Origin: Butyricicoccus pullicaecorum
GTDB taxonomy: Bacteria > Bacillota > Clostridia > Oscillospirales > Butyricicoccaceae
Direction: 5' to 3'
Assembly (NCBI GenBank): GCA_018366035.1
Contig: JAGZIW010000012.1
Location: 4,668-68,667 of the forward strand
Length of the DNA: 64,000 bases
A model generated the notes under the pieces. It did no database searches. It saw only the letters and a program-made list of their open reading frames with translations, and was not told where the DNA came from. Shown here piece by piece: positions 50,184 to 58,375 of the stretch (its first letter is position 1; every line of letters starts with the position of its first letter). Position numbers and translations under genes: made by a program.

Positions 50184-50201
50184 TGGTATAATATTATACC
50201 A
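50184..50201. promoter_or_regulatory. Perfect 18-bp palindrome made of two overlapping extended -10 elements
   Basis: TGGTATAATATTATACCA reads the same on both strands and contains TGGTATAAT in each direction, followed by AGATATTTCAC. The site at 10883-10916 has the same ends (TGGTATAATA...TATTATACCAGATATTT) with extra arm sequence. It lies 58 bases before the VanZ-like gene. Confidence 0.7.
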
Positions 50202-50258
50202 GATATTTCACGATTATATTAGATATGAAATAGTTTCAGAAAGAAGGTGGTCGATTCA

Positions 50259-50882
50259 GTGGGCAAAGCAATTCGAATCATAGCGTTTGTTCTCTGGCTG
50301 GTGGTTACAGGCTGCAATTTATATATTGAGTTAAGACCGAACGGCGTGGTGGGTGTTCCGGTCAAGCTGTTATTTGCAGCGGCATTTGTACTGCTGTGGA
50401 CCATTGCATTTCCGCCAACCAGACAGAACATGGGCAAGTGGTTCGCAATGCTGTTCCTTTATTATATTTGGGTGCTGCTCAACCTTCTGTTCTTCGACGC
50501 AGCCTTTGGCAGGCACCAAACACATGACGGCATCAATTTACAGCCGTTTTATACGATTCGTAATTATTTACGTGCATATAATCGAGGGTATATTCCCGAT
50601 ATCGCAATGCTCAATCTGTTGGGAAATATTGCGGCATTTGCGCCCATGGGATTTTTCCTGCCCAGTCTGTTCCGGAAAATGGGAAATCTGTTTATATATG
50701 TCCCCTGTATGCTGCTGATGATTTGCGGAGTGGAGGTTGCACAGGTTGTCACAAATTGCGGCAGCGGGGATATTGATGATTTGATTTTGAATATGGCAGG
50801 TGCGTTTCTAAGCTGGCTGATACTCTGGCCGCTGTCGCGCCATGTAAATAACCGATTGAGAGGATATAAGTATGATTCGTAA
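50259..50882 (+). CDS. VanZ family membrane protein
   Basis: 207 residues from GTG 50259 (AGAAGG upstream). Four to five membrane segments. VanZ-like motifs: FDAAFGRHQTHDGINLQPFYTI, ..NLLGNIAAFAPMGFFLPSLF, EVAQVVTNCGSGDIDDLILNMAGAFLSWL (the GxxDIDDLxxNxxG signature). VanZ gives low-level teicoplanin resistance in van clusters, but most homologues are of unknown role in the envelope. Overlaps tyrA by 11 bases. Confidence 0.9.
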   Translation: MGKAIRIIAFVLWLVVTGCNLYIELRPNGVVGVPVKLLFAAAFVLLWTIAFPPTRQNMGKWFAMLFLYYIWVLLNLLFFDAAFGRHQTHDGINLQPFYTIRNYLRAYNRGYIPDIAMLNLLGNIAAFAPMGFFLPSLFRKMGNLFIYVPCMLLMICGVEVAQVVTNCGSGDIDDLILNMAGAFLSWLILWPLSRHVNNRLRGYKYDS

Positions 50883-51708
50883 TGTAGTTGTGGTGGGTCT
50901 GGGCTTGATGGGCGGCTCCTTTGCGAAGGCTGTGCGTGCCTATACAGACTGCAAGGTATATGGCTGGAATCGCACACAGGCAGTCGCACAGGCAGCTGTG
51001 CAGGAGGGCGTACTCGATGGGATTGCAGATGACGCCATATTGGGACAAGCAGACCTTGTTGTAATCAGCTTATATCCGCAGGCGGCGATTGATTGGCTGA
51101 AAGCACATATCGAAAAACTGAAGCATGGCTGTCTGGTTGTTGACTTTGTGGGCGTAAAACAGTGTATTGTGGACGCGCTGACACCATTGGCACAAAAGCA
51201 TGGCGTTCATTTTGTGGGCGGACACCCGATGGCGGGCAGGGAATTTTCAGGCTTTGCCTATGCACAGGAGGATTTGTTTCGTGATGCAAGCATGATTTTG
51301 GTGCAGACAGAGAGCAGCCCGCTTTGGGCAGTTGATGCTGTGGAGGGATTTTTTTCGCAGCTTGGTTTTGGGCGCGTTGTGCGCTGTTCTGCTGAACAGC
51401 ACGACCATATGATTGCTTTTACCTCGCAGCTGTGCCATGTGGTTTCTTCTGCCTATATCAAAAGTCCAGAGGCGCTCAAGCACAATGGATATTCGGCGGG
51501 GAGCTATAAAGACCTCACTCGCGTTGCAAAGCTCAATGAAGACATGTGGACAGAGCTGTTTTTGCTCAATCAGCAGCCACTGGTACAGGAAATTGATGAA
51601 ATCATCAAGCATTTGACGGAGTACCGAGACAGTATTGCCGCAGGCGATGCCGAGCGTCTGCGTACTCTGCTGCGCGATGGACGCATGATAAAGGAGCGTA
51701 TCGGATAG
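50872..51708 (+). CDS. tyrA: Prephenate dehydrogenase
   Basis: NAD(P)-dependent step from prephenate to 4-hydroxyphenylpyruvate in tyrosine synthesis. 278 residues. Rossmann start VVVGLGLMGGSFAKAVRAY, then GWNRTQAVAQ, DFVGVKQCIVDAL, GGHPMAGREFSGF (the catalytic His region) and HDHMIAFTSQLCHVVSSAY. It overlaps the VanZ-like gene and ends in a terminator; no other aromatic pathway gene is near. Confidence 0.94.
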   Translation: MIRNVVVVGLGLMGGSFAKAVRAYTDCKVYGWNRTQAVAQAAVQEGVLDGIADDAILGQADLVVISLYPQAAIDWLKAHIEKLKHGCLVVDFVGVKQCIVDALTPLAQKHGVHFVGGHPMAGREFSGFAYAQEDLFRDASMILVQTESSPLWAVDAVEGFFSQLGFGRVVRCSAEQHDHMIAFTSQLCHVVSSAYIKSPEALKHNGYSAGSYKDLTRVAKLNEDMWTELFLLNQQPLVQEIDEIIKHLTEYRDSIAAGDAERLRTLLRDGRMIKERIG

Positions 51709-51717
51709 GTCAGAGAT

Positions 51718-51752
51718 TCCCGCACAGGGTATCTGTGCGGGCAAATTTTTAG
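51718..51752 (+). terminator. Terminator of tyrA
   Basis: CCCGCACAG and CTGTGCGGG around GGTAT, then CAAATTTTT. Confidence 0.83.
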
Positions 51753-51795
51753 ATACAGATTGGACGCGGTCTGAAAAACTTTTGTAAAATAATGC

Positions 51796-51823
51796 TTGCA
51801 ATTTTTTGAAAATTGTGTATAAT
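51796..51823 (+). promoter_or_regulatory. Promoter of tRNA-Leu
   Basis: TTGCAA (51796-51801), 16 bases, TATAAT (51818-51823), 23 bases before the mature tRNA. Confidence 0.78.
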
Positions 51824-51846
51824 AAATATTGCTGACAATATGAGAT

Positions 51847-51932
51847 GCAGATGTGGCGGAATGGCAGACGCGCTAGCTTCAGGTGCTAGTGCTCGCAAGG
51901 GCGTGTGGGTTCAAGTCCCACCATCTGCACCA
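51847..51932 (+). tRNA. tRNA-Leu (anticodon CAG)
   Basis: 86 bases including an encoded CCA end. Acceptor GCAGATG pairs with CATCTGC. The anticodon stem CTAGC/GCTAG encloses TTCAGGT, giving CAG. There is a long variable arm (GTGCTCGCAAGGGC region), as expected for class II tRNA-Leu, and a T arm GTGGGTTCAAGTCCCAC. Confidence 0.97.
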
Positions 51933-51966
51933 AAAAAATCCGAACCAATTTGGTTCGGATTTTTTT
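51933..51966. terminator. Terminator of tRNA-Leu, converging with trkH
   Basis: AAAAAATCCGAACC and GGTTCGGATTTTTT around AATT; active in both directions. Confidence 0.88.
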
Positions 51967-53439
51967 CTACCTTTTTTTATGAAACAGCATGTGGAAACCA
52001 GAGGTAATGCCGACCAGAACAATGAAGATTTCCAATCTGCCCAAAAACATGCCAATGATTTCTACAATCAGCGCTGCCGGAGGTGTTGCGGGGTTTGTGA
52101 TACCGATAGAAAGTCCAACTGTGCTGAGAGAGGAGGCAAAGTCAAACATGGCTTCGGTCAGGGTGCAGTTAGCAGCCAGTGTCAGCGCCAGCGTACCGAT
52201 GGTGTATACAACAAGATATAGGACAAGAAAGCCAGTCGTTTCGTCCACTAAGGTGTGGTCGATTGCAGATTTTCCCGATGCTTTGGTGTATTTGGGGGCT
52301 TGGATACTGCGGGCGGGAGATAATTTATGCTTTAAGTTGACGCCTCCGACACGCAGCAGCAGATAAACACGGGAAAGCTTCAAGCCGCCTGCCGTGGAGC
52401 CGATGCCGCCGCCAATGACCATCATAAGGATTAAAACGCCAATGGCAAACTGCGGCCATTCTGCATAGCTCATCGTCGAATAACCGGTTGTGGACATGGC
52501 AGAGACGATATCAAAGGTTGCTCTTTGAAAGCCTTCTCCAAGGCTGATGCCCAAACCGTCTGCCAGAGAAAATGCAGTTGGGGGAATGAAGATGGCAAGC
52601 AGCAGGAACATAAACCGGACTTCGCTCACCCGACAGAAGGATTTCACCTTGCCGCGGGCGAGCAGAATCAGTGCGGCAAAGTTGGTGGTTCCAATCAGCA
52701 TGAGAACGATGGTAATGATTTCGATGGACAGGCTGTTATATTCTCCAATGCTGTTGAGCCGAGTGGAAAAACCGCCGGTGGAAAGGGAGCACATAGAATG
52801 GCAGATGCCATCGAACCATGACATGCCTGCAATACGATAGGCAATCGTACCCACAACGAGACAAATATTATAAATGATAAAAATTGCCTGCGCTGTTTTC
52901 TTGATGTTGGGCATGATTTTGTCGGGGTGTCCTTCTGCGCTGTATAGATTCATGGAATCCTTGCTGGAAATGAATAAGATCATTACCACGATAAAGCCCA
53001 AGCCTCCGCAGTATTGCATGAAGCTGCGGTGAAACAGGTATAGGGCGGGCGTGATGCGTACATCGATAACAGAAAGTCCGGTGGTTGTCCAGCCGCTGAC
53101 CGCTTCAAAAATACTTTGTACAAATGTAAGTTGTCCGCTGAGGTAGAACGGAAGCGCTCCAATCAATACTCCCCAGCTCCATGCGAATAAAACAGTCAGG
53201 CTGGAATGGCCGAGTGAGGTTTTCCAATCAGGCTTTCGCACAGGCTGTTTTCGGAAAATCTGAAAAAGGAGTATGCCAATGCCCAAGAGAATAGAAAATC
53301 CGCTGGGAATGACGAAATATAAAAGGTATGAAGCTTCTTCTGGGTACCAGAAAAGGAGTACACTCGGGGTGAGTACAAGGATTCCAATGAGGATCATCAG
53401 TTTTGCGGAAATGGAGGCGTTTGATAGTGCTTGCTTCAT
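51967..53439 (-). CDS. trkH: Potassium uptake protein TrkH/KtrB family
   Basis: 490 residues, four repeated M1-P-M2 units. Pore loops are visible: AVSGWTTTGLSV, CSLSTGGFSTR, SAMSTTGYSTM and SSLSTVGLSIG, each with the selectivity glycine. It forms the K+ pathway and is gated by RCK proteins, two of which precede it in the same operon (3-base gap; its ribosome site lies in the end of the preceding gene). Terminates at the hairpin shared with tRNA-Leu. Confidence 0.95.
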   Translation of the reverse strand: MKQALSNASISAKLMILIGILVLTPSVLLFWYPEEASYLLYFVIPSGFSILLGIGILLFQIFRKQPVRKPDWKTSLGHSSLTVLFAWSWGVLIGALPFYLSGQLTFVQSIFEAVSGWTTTGLSVIDVRITPALYLFHRSFMQYCGGLGFIVVMILFISSKDSMNLYSAEGHPDKIMPNIKKTAQAIFIIYNICLVVGTIAYRIAGMSWFDGICHSMCSLSTGGFSTRLNSIGEYNSLSIEIITIVLMLIGTTNFAALILLARGKVKSFCRVSEVRFMFLLLAIFIPPTAFSLADGLGISLGEGFQRATFDIVSAMSTTGYSTMSYAEWPQFAIGVLILMMVIGGGIGSTAGGLKLSRVYLLLRVGGVNLKHKLSPARSIQAPKYTKASGKSAIDHTLVDETTGFLVLYLVVYTIGTLALTLAANCTLTEAMFDFASSLSTVGLSIGITNPATPPAALIVEIIGMFLGRLEIFIVLVGITSGFHMLFHKKR

Positions 53440-53442
53440 GGA

Positions 53443-54117
53443 TTACTCCTTCCATGTCAGCAGATGAACCGCTTTCTGTATCTTGTCCGCGTGCGCAATC
53501 ATAATGAGGGTGTCACCGGCGTTGATTTTGGTATCTCCATGTGGAATCAGTGCGCAGCCATTGCGCAGAACACAGCCGATGACAACTTCATGTGGGAGTT
53601 CGATTTCCCATAGTGATTTTCCGGAAACAGGAGCATTTTCAGGGATATTGACCTCGACGATTTGCACCGTGCCAAGGTCAACGGGGATTACATTGACCAA
53701 ATCGTCAATGAATGCCTGCTGCTGAATGATATTGGTAACAGCTGAAATGGCACAGACTACACTGTCTATACCCATTTGGTGAAAAAATTCGGTCTTTTGT
53801 GGGTCGGAGACCAAGGATACCGTTTTTTTCACACCAAAGTTACGCTTGCAAAGCTGGCAGGCAACCAGATTATCGTCATCGTGAGAGGATAAGGCAATGG
53901 CAATCGGACAATCTGCCGCACCGGCTTCGTCCAGAACATAGAGTTTGGTACCATCACCGTGATAGACATGTACGCCCTCGATTTGCGCCATGTCCATACA
54001 TTCATCATAATTTTCGTTGACAATGGTGACATGGTAGCCCTGTGCGAGCAAGGATTTTGCCAAGGCTTTGGTTTTGTTGTATCCACCGATCAACAGGATA
54101 TTTTTCAGTGTGTGCAT
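53443..54117 (-). CDS. TrkA/KtrA-type RCK protein with degenerate nucleotide loop
   Basis: 224 residues: a Rossmann TrkA_N domain (1-130) and a TrkA_C domain (about 140-220: VEVNIPENAPVSGKSLWEIELP). The usual GxGxxG of the first strand reads LLIGGYNKTKALAKSL, with only the first glycines, so NAD/ATP binding may be changed. The second-strand acidic residue (VNEN) is also atypical. It overlaps the next RCK gene upstream by 13 bases. Probably a structural half of the gating ring for TrkH. Confidence 0.88.
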   Translation of the reverse strand: MHTLKNILLIGGYNKTKALAKSLLAQGYHVTIVNENYDECMDMAQIEGVHVYHGDGTKLYVLDEAGAADCPIAIALSSHDDDNLVACQLCKRNFGVKKTVSLVSDPQKTEFFHQMGIDSVVCAISAVTNIIQQQAFIDDLVNVIPVDLGTVQIVEVNIPENAPVSGKSLWEIELPHEVVIGCVLRNGCALIPHGDTKINAGDTLIMIAHADKIQKAVHLLTWKE

Positions 54118-54557
54118 AGGTGCTTCTCCTCTCTGCCCAAAAATTTGTCGACTTCTTTCGCCGAGAGAACGGCTGGACAGATGGTTTCGATTCCAAGTTC
54201 CTGATATACGCTTTCTCGTTCTGGGTCGTAGAGCCTTGCAATCACTTTGTTCACGTGAAATAAGTCACGGGCAAGCTGTGCAACCATGATATTGGTGTTG
54301 TCGTGATTGGTGACTGCGATGACAGCAGACGCCTTGTCGATTTGCGCGGCTTTGAGGTCATTGAGGTCCATTCCATCTCCCGACATAGAAAGCCCGCCAA
54401 AGTGAGAGGAAAGGCGACGGAAAGAGGCAGAGTCAGTGTCCATAATCAGGACATTTCCATTATTATCAGACAATGTGTTGGCAAGAGAGGCGCCCAGACG
54501 CCCGCAGCCAACAATGATGACATAGTCATCTTTTTTTTCGGTTTCAAAAAAACTCAT
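54105..54557 (-). CDS. TrkA_N (RCK) domain protein, canonical
   Basis: 150 residues from ATG 54557. Full dinucleotide motif VIIVGCGRLGASLANTL, with DTDSASFRRL and AVIAVTNHDNTNIMVAQLARDLF. It lacks a TrkA_C domain, which the partner gene has. The pair may split sensing: this one binds nucleotide, the other contributes the regulatory C domain. It overlaps the TPR gene by ATGA and the second RCK gene by 13 bases. Confidence 0.9.
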   Translation of the reverse strand: MSFFETEKKDDYVIIVGCGRLGASLANTLSDNNGNVLIMDTDSASFRRLSSHFGGLSMSGDGMDLNDLKAAQIDKASAVIAVTNHDNTNIMVAQLARDLFHVNKVIARLYDPERESVYQELGIETICPAVLSAKEVDKFLGREEKHLCTH

Positions 54558-54928
54558 AATAACCTCCGAAAGGTAAAACCAGATGATTTTGAGCTTGATG
54601 TATCGTGCTCCTGTGTACAGTCTGCTTCCAGAAATGCGCATCGGTGGGGAAAATCGCACGTACCATATAGATTGAGATTTTGTTTGGCAGGCATGTAGGT
54701 GGGGTCAAGCGCTAATGCGGCACGAAAATGCTTCATGGCTTCTGTGTGGCAGCCCTCTTTCTCATATAAAATCCCCATTAAATTATGAGGGTGCGGAGAG
54801 TTGGGATATCTGCTCATAACAGTACACACCATTTGGTAACATTTCTTATAATCACCAGATAACACCATATGTTTTGCGTGTGCGCAGAGTGCTTCCAGTG
54901 CGGCATGTTTATTGTTGCTTTCTGTCAT
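54554..54928 (-). CDS. Tetratricopeptide-repeat protein
   Basis: 124 residues with about two TPR units (SGDYKKCYQMVCTVMSRYPNSPHPHNLMGILYEKEGCHTEAMKHFRAALALDPTYMPAKQNLN shows the W/Y-L-G-A-P spacing). The end is Ser/Thr-rich. First gene of the potassium operon, coupled by ATGA overlap to the TrkA_N gene. It may be a scaffold; function not known. Confidence 0.82.
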   Translation of the reverse strand: MTESNNKHAALEALCAHAKHMVLSGDYKKCYQMVCTVMSRYPNSPHPHNLMGILYEKEGCHTEAMKHFRAALALDPTYMPAKQNLNLYGTCDFPHRCAFLEADCTQEHDTSSSKSSGFTFRRLL

Positions 54929-55102
54929 AATGCTCTCTTCTTTCTTGTGGATACACCCATATACAAGAATATTTGATGTAGTGAAAGGAACCGAATCAGC
55001 GCCCCTTTGACTGCATCTTTACTATAACAGATTTATTGTGTCCTTCGTGTGAGTGAACTGCATTTGCTGTGAGGATCTTGTGAGGATTTTTGGGGAAACA
55101 AA

Positions 55103-55124
55103 AAGAGACTGCGTGCAGTCTCTT
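55103..55124 (-). terminator. Terminator of the kdpE-like gene
   Basis: On the minus strand, AAGAGACTGC and GCAGTCTCTT are a 10-bp stem around AC, followed by TTTTG. It lies just past the stop. The rest of 54929-55133 has no gene. Confidence 0.75.
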
Positions 55125-55133
55125 GAGATGGTT

Positions 55134-55826
55134 TTATTCATCTACCAGACGGTAGCCGACACCGATTTCTGTCATAATATACCGTGGTTTTGCCGGAACC
55201 GTTTCAATTTTTCGGCGCAGTCCCGCCATGAGCGTTCGAAGGGCCTGTGTGTCAGAGCCATAGCCAACGCCATAGATTTCTTTGATGATGAATTGTGTGG
55301 TTAAAACCTTTCCCATATTTTTGAAGAACAGGGATAAAAGGTTGTATTCCATAGGGGTTAAATGGAGATTGCGTCCCGAAAGTGTGACAAGATGCTTTTC
55401 CAAATCCATGGAAAGCTCGCCAACCTTGAGCGTGGGCTGCGGATTGTTCATGGCGATCATGGAAAGATGCCGGAGTGCAACGCGGATTCTCGCCATCAAT
55501 TCGGTTGCGGAGAATGGTTTGGTCAGATAATCATCTGCACCTGCGTCCAAAGCCTCTGCCTTTTCCTTGTCCTGATCGCGGGCAGAAACAACAATAATGG
55601 GAAGTTCCGACCATTCCCGTACTTTTTTGATGACCTCCATGCCGTCAAAATCTGGTAAGCCGAGATCGAGCAGCACCAAATCAACATGTCCTGAGACGAG
55701 AATGGACATCGCACCCTGCGCTGTGCCAGAGATTTCGGTGGAAAACCCTTCGCTTTTTAAGGTATAGGCGATGAAGTTGCGGATTTGTGTATTATCCTCT
55801 ACAATCAGAATGTTTTCATGACTCAT
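55134..55826 (-). CDS. kdpE: KdpE-like OmpR-family response regulator
   Basis: 230 residues from ATG 55826. Receiver: ILIVEDNTQIRNFIAY (acidic pair), LVLLDLGLPDFDGMEV (phospho-Asp), VVSARDQ and the Lys in DDYLTKPFSATELMAR. Effector winged helix: LTPMEYNLLSLFFKNMGKVLTTQFIIKEIYG. The ending YIMTEIGVGYRLVDE is typical of KdpE. It overlaps the sensor gene by 11 bases. No kdpFABC is found nearby, so the neighbouring Trk genes are the likely target. Confidence 0.93.
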   Translation of the reverse strand: MSHENILIVEDNTQIRNFIAYTLKSEGFSTEISGTAQGAMSILVSGHVDLVLLDLGLPDFDGMEVIKKVREWSELPIIVVSARDQDKEKAEALDAGADDYLTKPFSATELMARIRVALRHLSMIAMNNPQPTLKVGELSMDLEKHLVTLSGRNLHLTPMEYNLLSLFFKNMGKVLTTQFIIKEIYGVGYGSDTQALRTLMAGLRRKIETVPAKPRYIMTEIGVGYRLVDE

Positions 55827-57321
55827 GCTTTTCATCTCCCATGGGTAATGTAAATGTAAACTCTGCACCGCCGCCTGTGCGGTTGTCCGCTTTTATGCTG
55901 CCTCCGTGTGCTTCAACAATAGATTGACAGATAGGCAGCCCGAGACCGATTCCCTTTCGGGTTGCAGATTCCTGTTTGCTGGTTGTATAGAACATCTGAA
56001 ACAGCTTGGACGTTTCTGGAAGTCCATCTCCACGGTCAGAGACGGTGAAGGTAACGAATTGAGAGGCTGCACGAACGGAAATACGAATTTCCTGACAGGG
56101 CGTTGTGTGTTTGACAGCGTTGTCCAAGAGATTGACAAGAACCTGCGTGATGAGTCGGGCGTCCATGGGAACGAGCAGCAAAGAATCTGGAATATCTACC
56201 TCAATTTCTCTTTCGGGTGCGCGCTTTTTGAGTATGACCAGTGCGGCGCCGATGACTTCTTCCACGGCTTCCGGCGTTTTTTTGAGTGCCAAGCGTCCAT
56301 CTTGAAATTTGGTCAGGCTTAAAATATTTTCGACTAAGCCATGCAGCCAGTCTGCATCTTCATAGATATCTCTTGCAAGGCTATATCGCCCATCGGATTT
56401 TTCGGTCATATCCATAATCATCTCGCTGTTTCCCATAATACCGGCAAGCGGTGTGCGCAAATCGTGTGAAATTGCGCGCAGTAAATTTGCACGATAGCGT
56501 TCCTGTGCGGTCTCCTCTCTGCTTTTTGCCTGTTCACGCAGGCTGTATAGACGATCCAAGGCCAAAGCGGTGCTTTCTACGGTTGCGTACAGCAGCTTGT
56601 TTTGCGAATCACTGAGCTTTTCTGCACATACAGTGGGGATACGCAGCACGCCCAGCATCATCGTTCGTCCATAGATAGGATAATCATAGAATTCGGATTG
56701 GGCGGCATAGGGCTTGTGAAGATTCTTTATCTGCTTTTGAAAGTCAGCAGGGCACTCCAGCCGGCGGTGAATCTGGGTACCATCTTCTTTTTGCTGGATA
56801 AAATGCGGCATCGGTGCACCGTTCTCATCAAAGCAAAGAAAGCCTGCATTGCAGGACAGAATCCGGCTGACCGTTTGTACGACAATCGCAGCGATTTGAT
56901 TTTCGGTTTCCGCATCGGTCAGATGATTGGTCATCTGGTACAGGATATTGCTTTCAGACTCTTTTTCTCTGGCTTGCGCGGCGGTTTGTTTGACCTTGCT
57001 GGTCAATGTACTGGTGATGACGGCGGTGATGGTCATGATGATAACCGTCAGTAAAAGCGTGGGGTCATGGATTTTTAAGCTGTAATAAGGCTCGGTAAAA
57101 AACCAGTTGAATGTCACAAAGGACAATACGGCGGCAGCGATTCCATAAAAATAACCGCTTGTGAACCGTGCTGTCAGCAGGACAGATAAGATATAGATAA
57201 TTGTGATATTGGTTTCAAATCCATGAATGTTTGCGGAGAGGAAACCAATGACAGTTGGAATCGCAATCAAAAGGAGCATAATGGTTGTGTTTAGGAGATG
57301 TTTTGTGACGGTTGGTTTCAT
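55816..57321 (-). CDS. KdpD-like sensor histidine kinase without the N-terminal KdpD/Usp domains
   Basis: 501 residues. It opens directly with about four membrane segments (TTIMLLLIAIPTVIGFL; IIYILSVLLTARF; GIAAAVLSFVTFNWFF; LLTVIIMTITAVI), the DUF4118 region of KdpD. Then comes a GAF-type domain (about 135-255) and HisKA with AISHDLRTPLAGIMGNSEMI (phospho-His). The ATPase domain has VNLLDNAVKHT, SDRGDGLPE and GIGLGLPICQSIVEAHGG. Standard KdpD is about 890 residues, so the cytoplasmic K+-sensing and ATP-binding N-terminal part is missing. Ribosome site AAGGAG. Confidence 0.92.
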   Translation of the reverse strand: MKPTVTKHLLNTTIMLLLIAIPTVIGFLSANIHGFETNITIIYILSVLLTARFTSGYFYGIAAAVLSFVTFNWFFTEPYYSLKIHDPTLLLTVIIMTITAVITSTLTSKVKQTAAQAREKESESNILYQMTNHLTDAETENQIAAIVVQTVSRILSCNAGFLCFDENGAPMPHFIQQKEDGTQIHRRLECPADFQKQIKNLHKPYAAQSEFYDYPIYGRTMMLGVLRIPTVCAEKLSDSQNKLLYATVESTALALDRLYSLREQAKSREETAQERYRANLLRAISHDLRTPLAGIMGNSEMIMDMTEKSDGRYSLARDIYEDADWLHGLVENILSLTKFQDGRLALKKTPEAVEEVIGAALVILKKRAPEREIEVDIPDSLLLVPMDARLITQVLVNLLDNAVKHTTPCQEIRISVRAASQFVTFTVSDRGDGLPETSKLFQMFYTTSKQESATRKGIGLGLPICQSIVEAHGGSIKADNRTGGGAEFTFTLPMGDEKHES

Positions 57322-57439
57322 GGAATCTGCTCCTTGCCTGTCGAGGAATCACGACTTATCTTGTATCGTATTATAGCACAGATTGTGTGAGCGCGGTGTG
57401 AGAAAACGAGGATATGCTGTCTGTAAGGATAAGAAAAGC

Positions 57440-57463
57440 CCTCCCGAACAGGAGGGCTTTGTA
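57440..57463 (-). terminator. Terminator downstream of the importer genes
   Basis: AAGCCCTCC and GGAGGGCTT around CGAACA, flanked on both sides by A/T-rich bases. The importer genes end at 57521 and read leftward into it. 57322-57520 holds nothing else. Confidence 0.65.
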
Positions 57464-57520
57464 ATATGGAGATATCATTTTAGGTCGATTGGGTTTATAG
57501 ATTCTTGCAGCATGAATTGC

Positions 57521-58363
57521 TTATCCTTTGACAGCTCCCATGGTAATACCTTGGGTAAAGTATTTCTGGAAGCATAGGAATACGGTAACGATTGGGATAG
57601 CTGCAAGAGTTGCTCCTGCCATGATTAGACCAAAGTCGCTGGATACCTCACCTTGCAGACGTGCAATGCCGAGCGGGAGAGTAAAGACTTCTCGTTTTTG
57701 CAGCATAATCAGCTGCAGGAAATAGTCATTCCATGTATTGACAAAGGTGAAGATTGCAAGTGCACCGATCCCGGGCTTTATCATGGGGAATACGATGGTA
57801 GCAAAGGTGCGGACTTCACCTGCACCGTCTACACGGGCAGCCTCCAAAATTTCGCTCGGAATGGTTTCGGAAAACTGTTTCATGAGGAATACGCCGAAGG
57901 GCCAGCCTACTGTTGGAAGAATGACTGCAAGCAGCGTATTATTGAGGTGCAGCGCACTCATCTCTTGAAGCAGCGGGATAACAATAACTTGTTTTGGAAG
58001 TGCCATGGCACATACAAACAGAGTAAAAAGAATGGTTTGTCCATAAAAACGCTTTTTGGCGAGTGCATAGCCTGCTAAGGACGCGGTAAAGCAGGTTAGG
58101 ATCATAGCACCCACAGAAATGATAACGGTATTCAACAGCCACTGGAAGGCAGGCTGCTTAAAAAGGTTGATATAATTTTGTGTGGTTGGCGTAAGTGGAA
58201 ACCACTGTGGTTTTGGCAGGTTGATGGTCAAGGCGTCCTTAAAGGAGCCTGTTACAATCCAATACAGTGGAAAGATGAAGAAAAACGCCAATAGAATGAG
58301 GGCGAGTACGGAAAGCAGCTTATAGACCACAGACTGTTCGCCTTTTGTGAATGTATTCTTCAT
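57521..58363 (-). CDS. ABC importer permease, carbohydrate type (MalG family)
   Basis: 280 residues, six membrane segments. The EAA motif that contacts the ATPase is EILEAARVDGAGEVRTFATIVFPMIKPG. N-terminal FFIFPLYWIVTGSFKD is typical of the MalG/UgpE group. Ends with YFTQGITMGAVKG, the usual C-terminus. Ribosome site TGGAGG. Second permease of the importer. Confidence 0.95.
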   Translation of the reverse strand: MKNTFTKGEQSVVYKLLSVLALILLAFFFIFPLYWIVTGSFKDALTINLPKPQWFPLTPTTQNYINLFKQPAFQWLLNTVIISVGAMILTCFTASLAGYALAKKRFYGQTILFTLFVCAMALPKQVIVIPLLQEMSALHLNNTLLAVILPTVGWPFGVFLMKQFSETIPSEILEAARVDGAGEVRTFATIVFPMIKPGIGALAIFTFVNTWNDYFLQLIMLQKREVFTLPLGIARLQGEVSSDFGLIMAGATLAAIPIVTVFLCFQKYFTQGITMGAVKG

Positions 58364-58375
58364 AGAAATCCTCCA

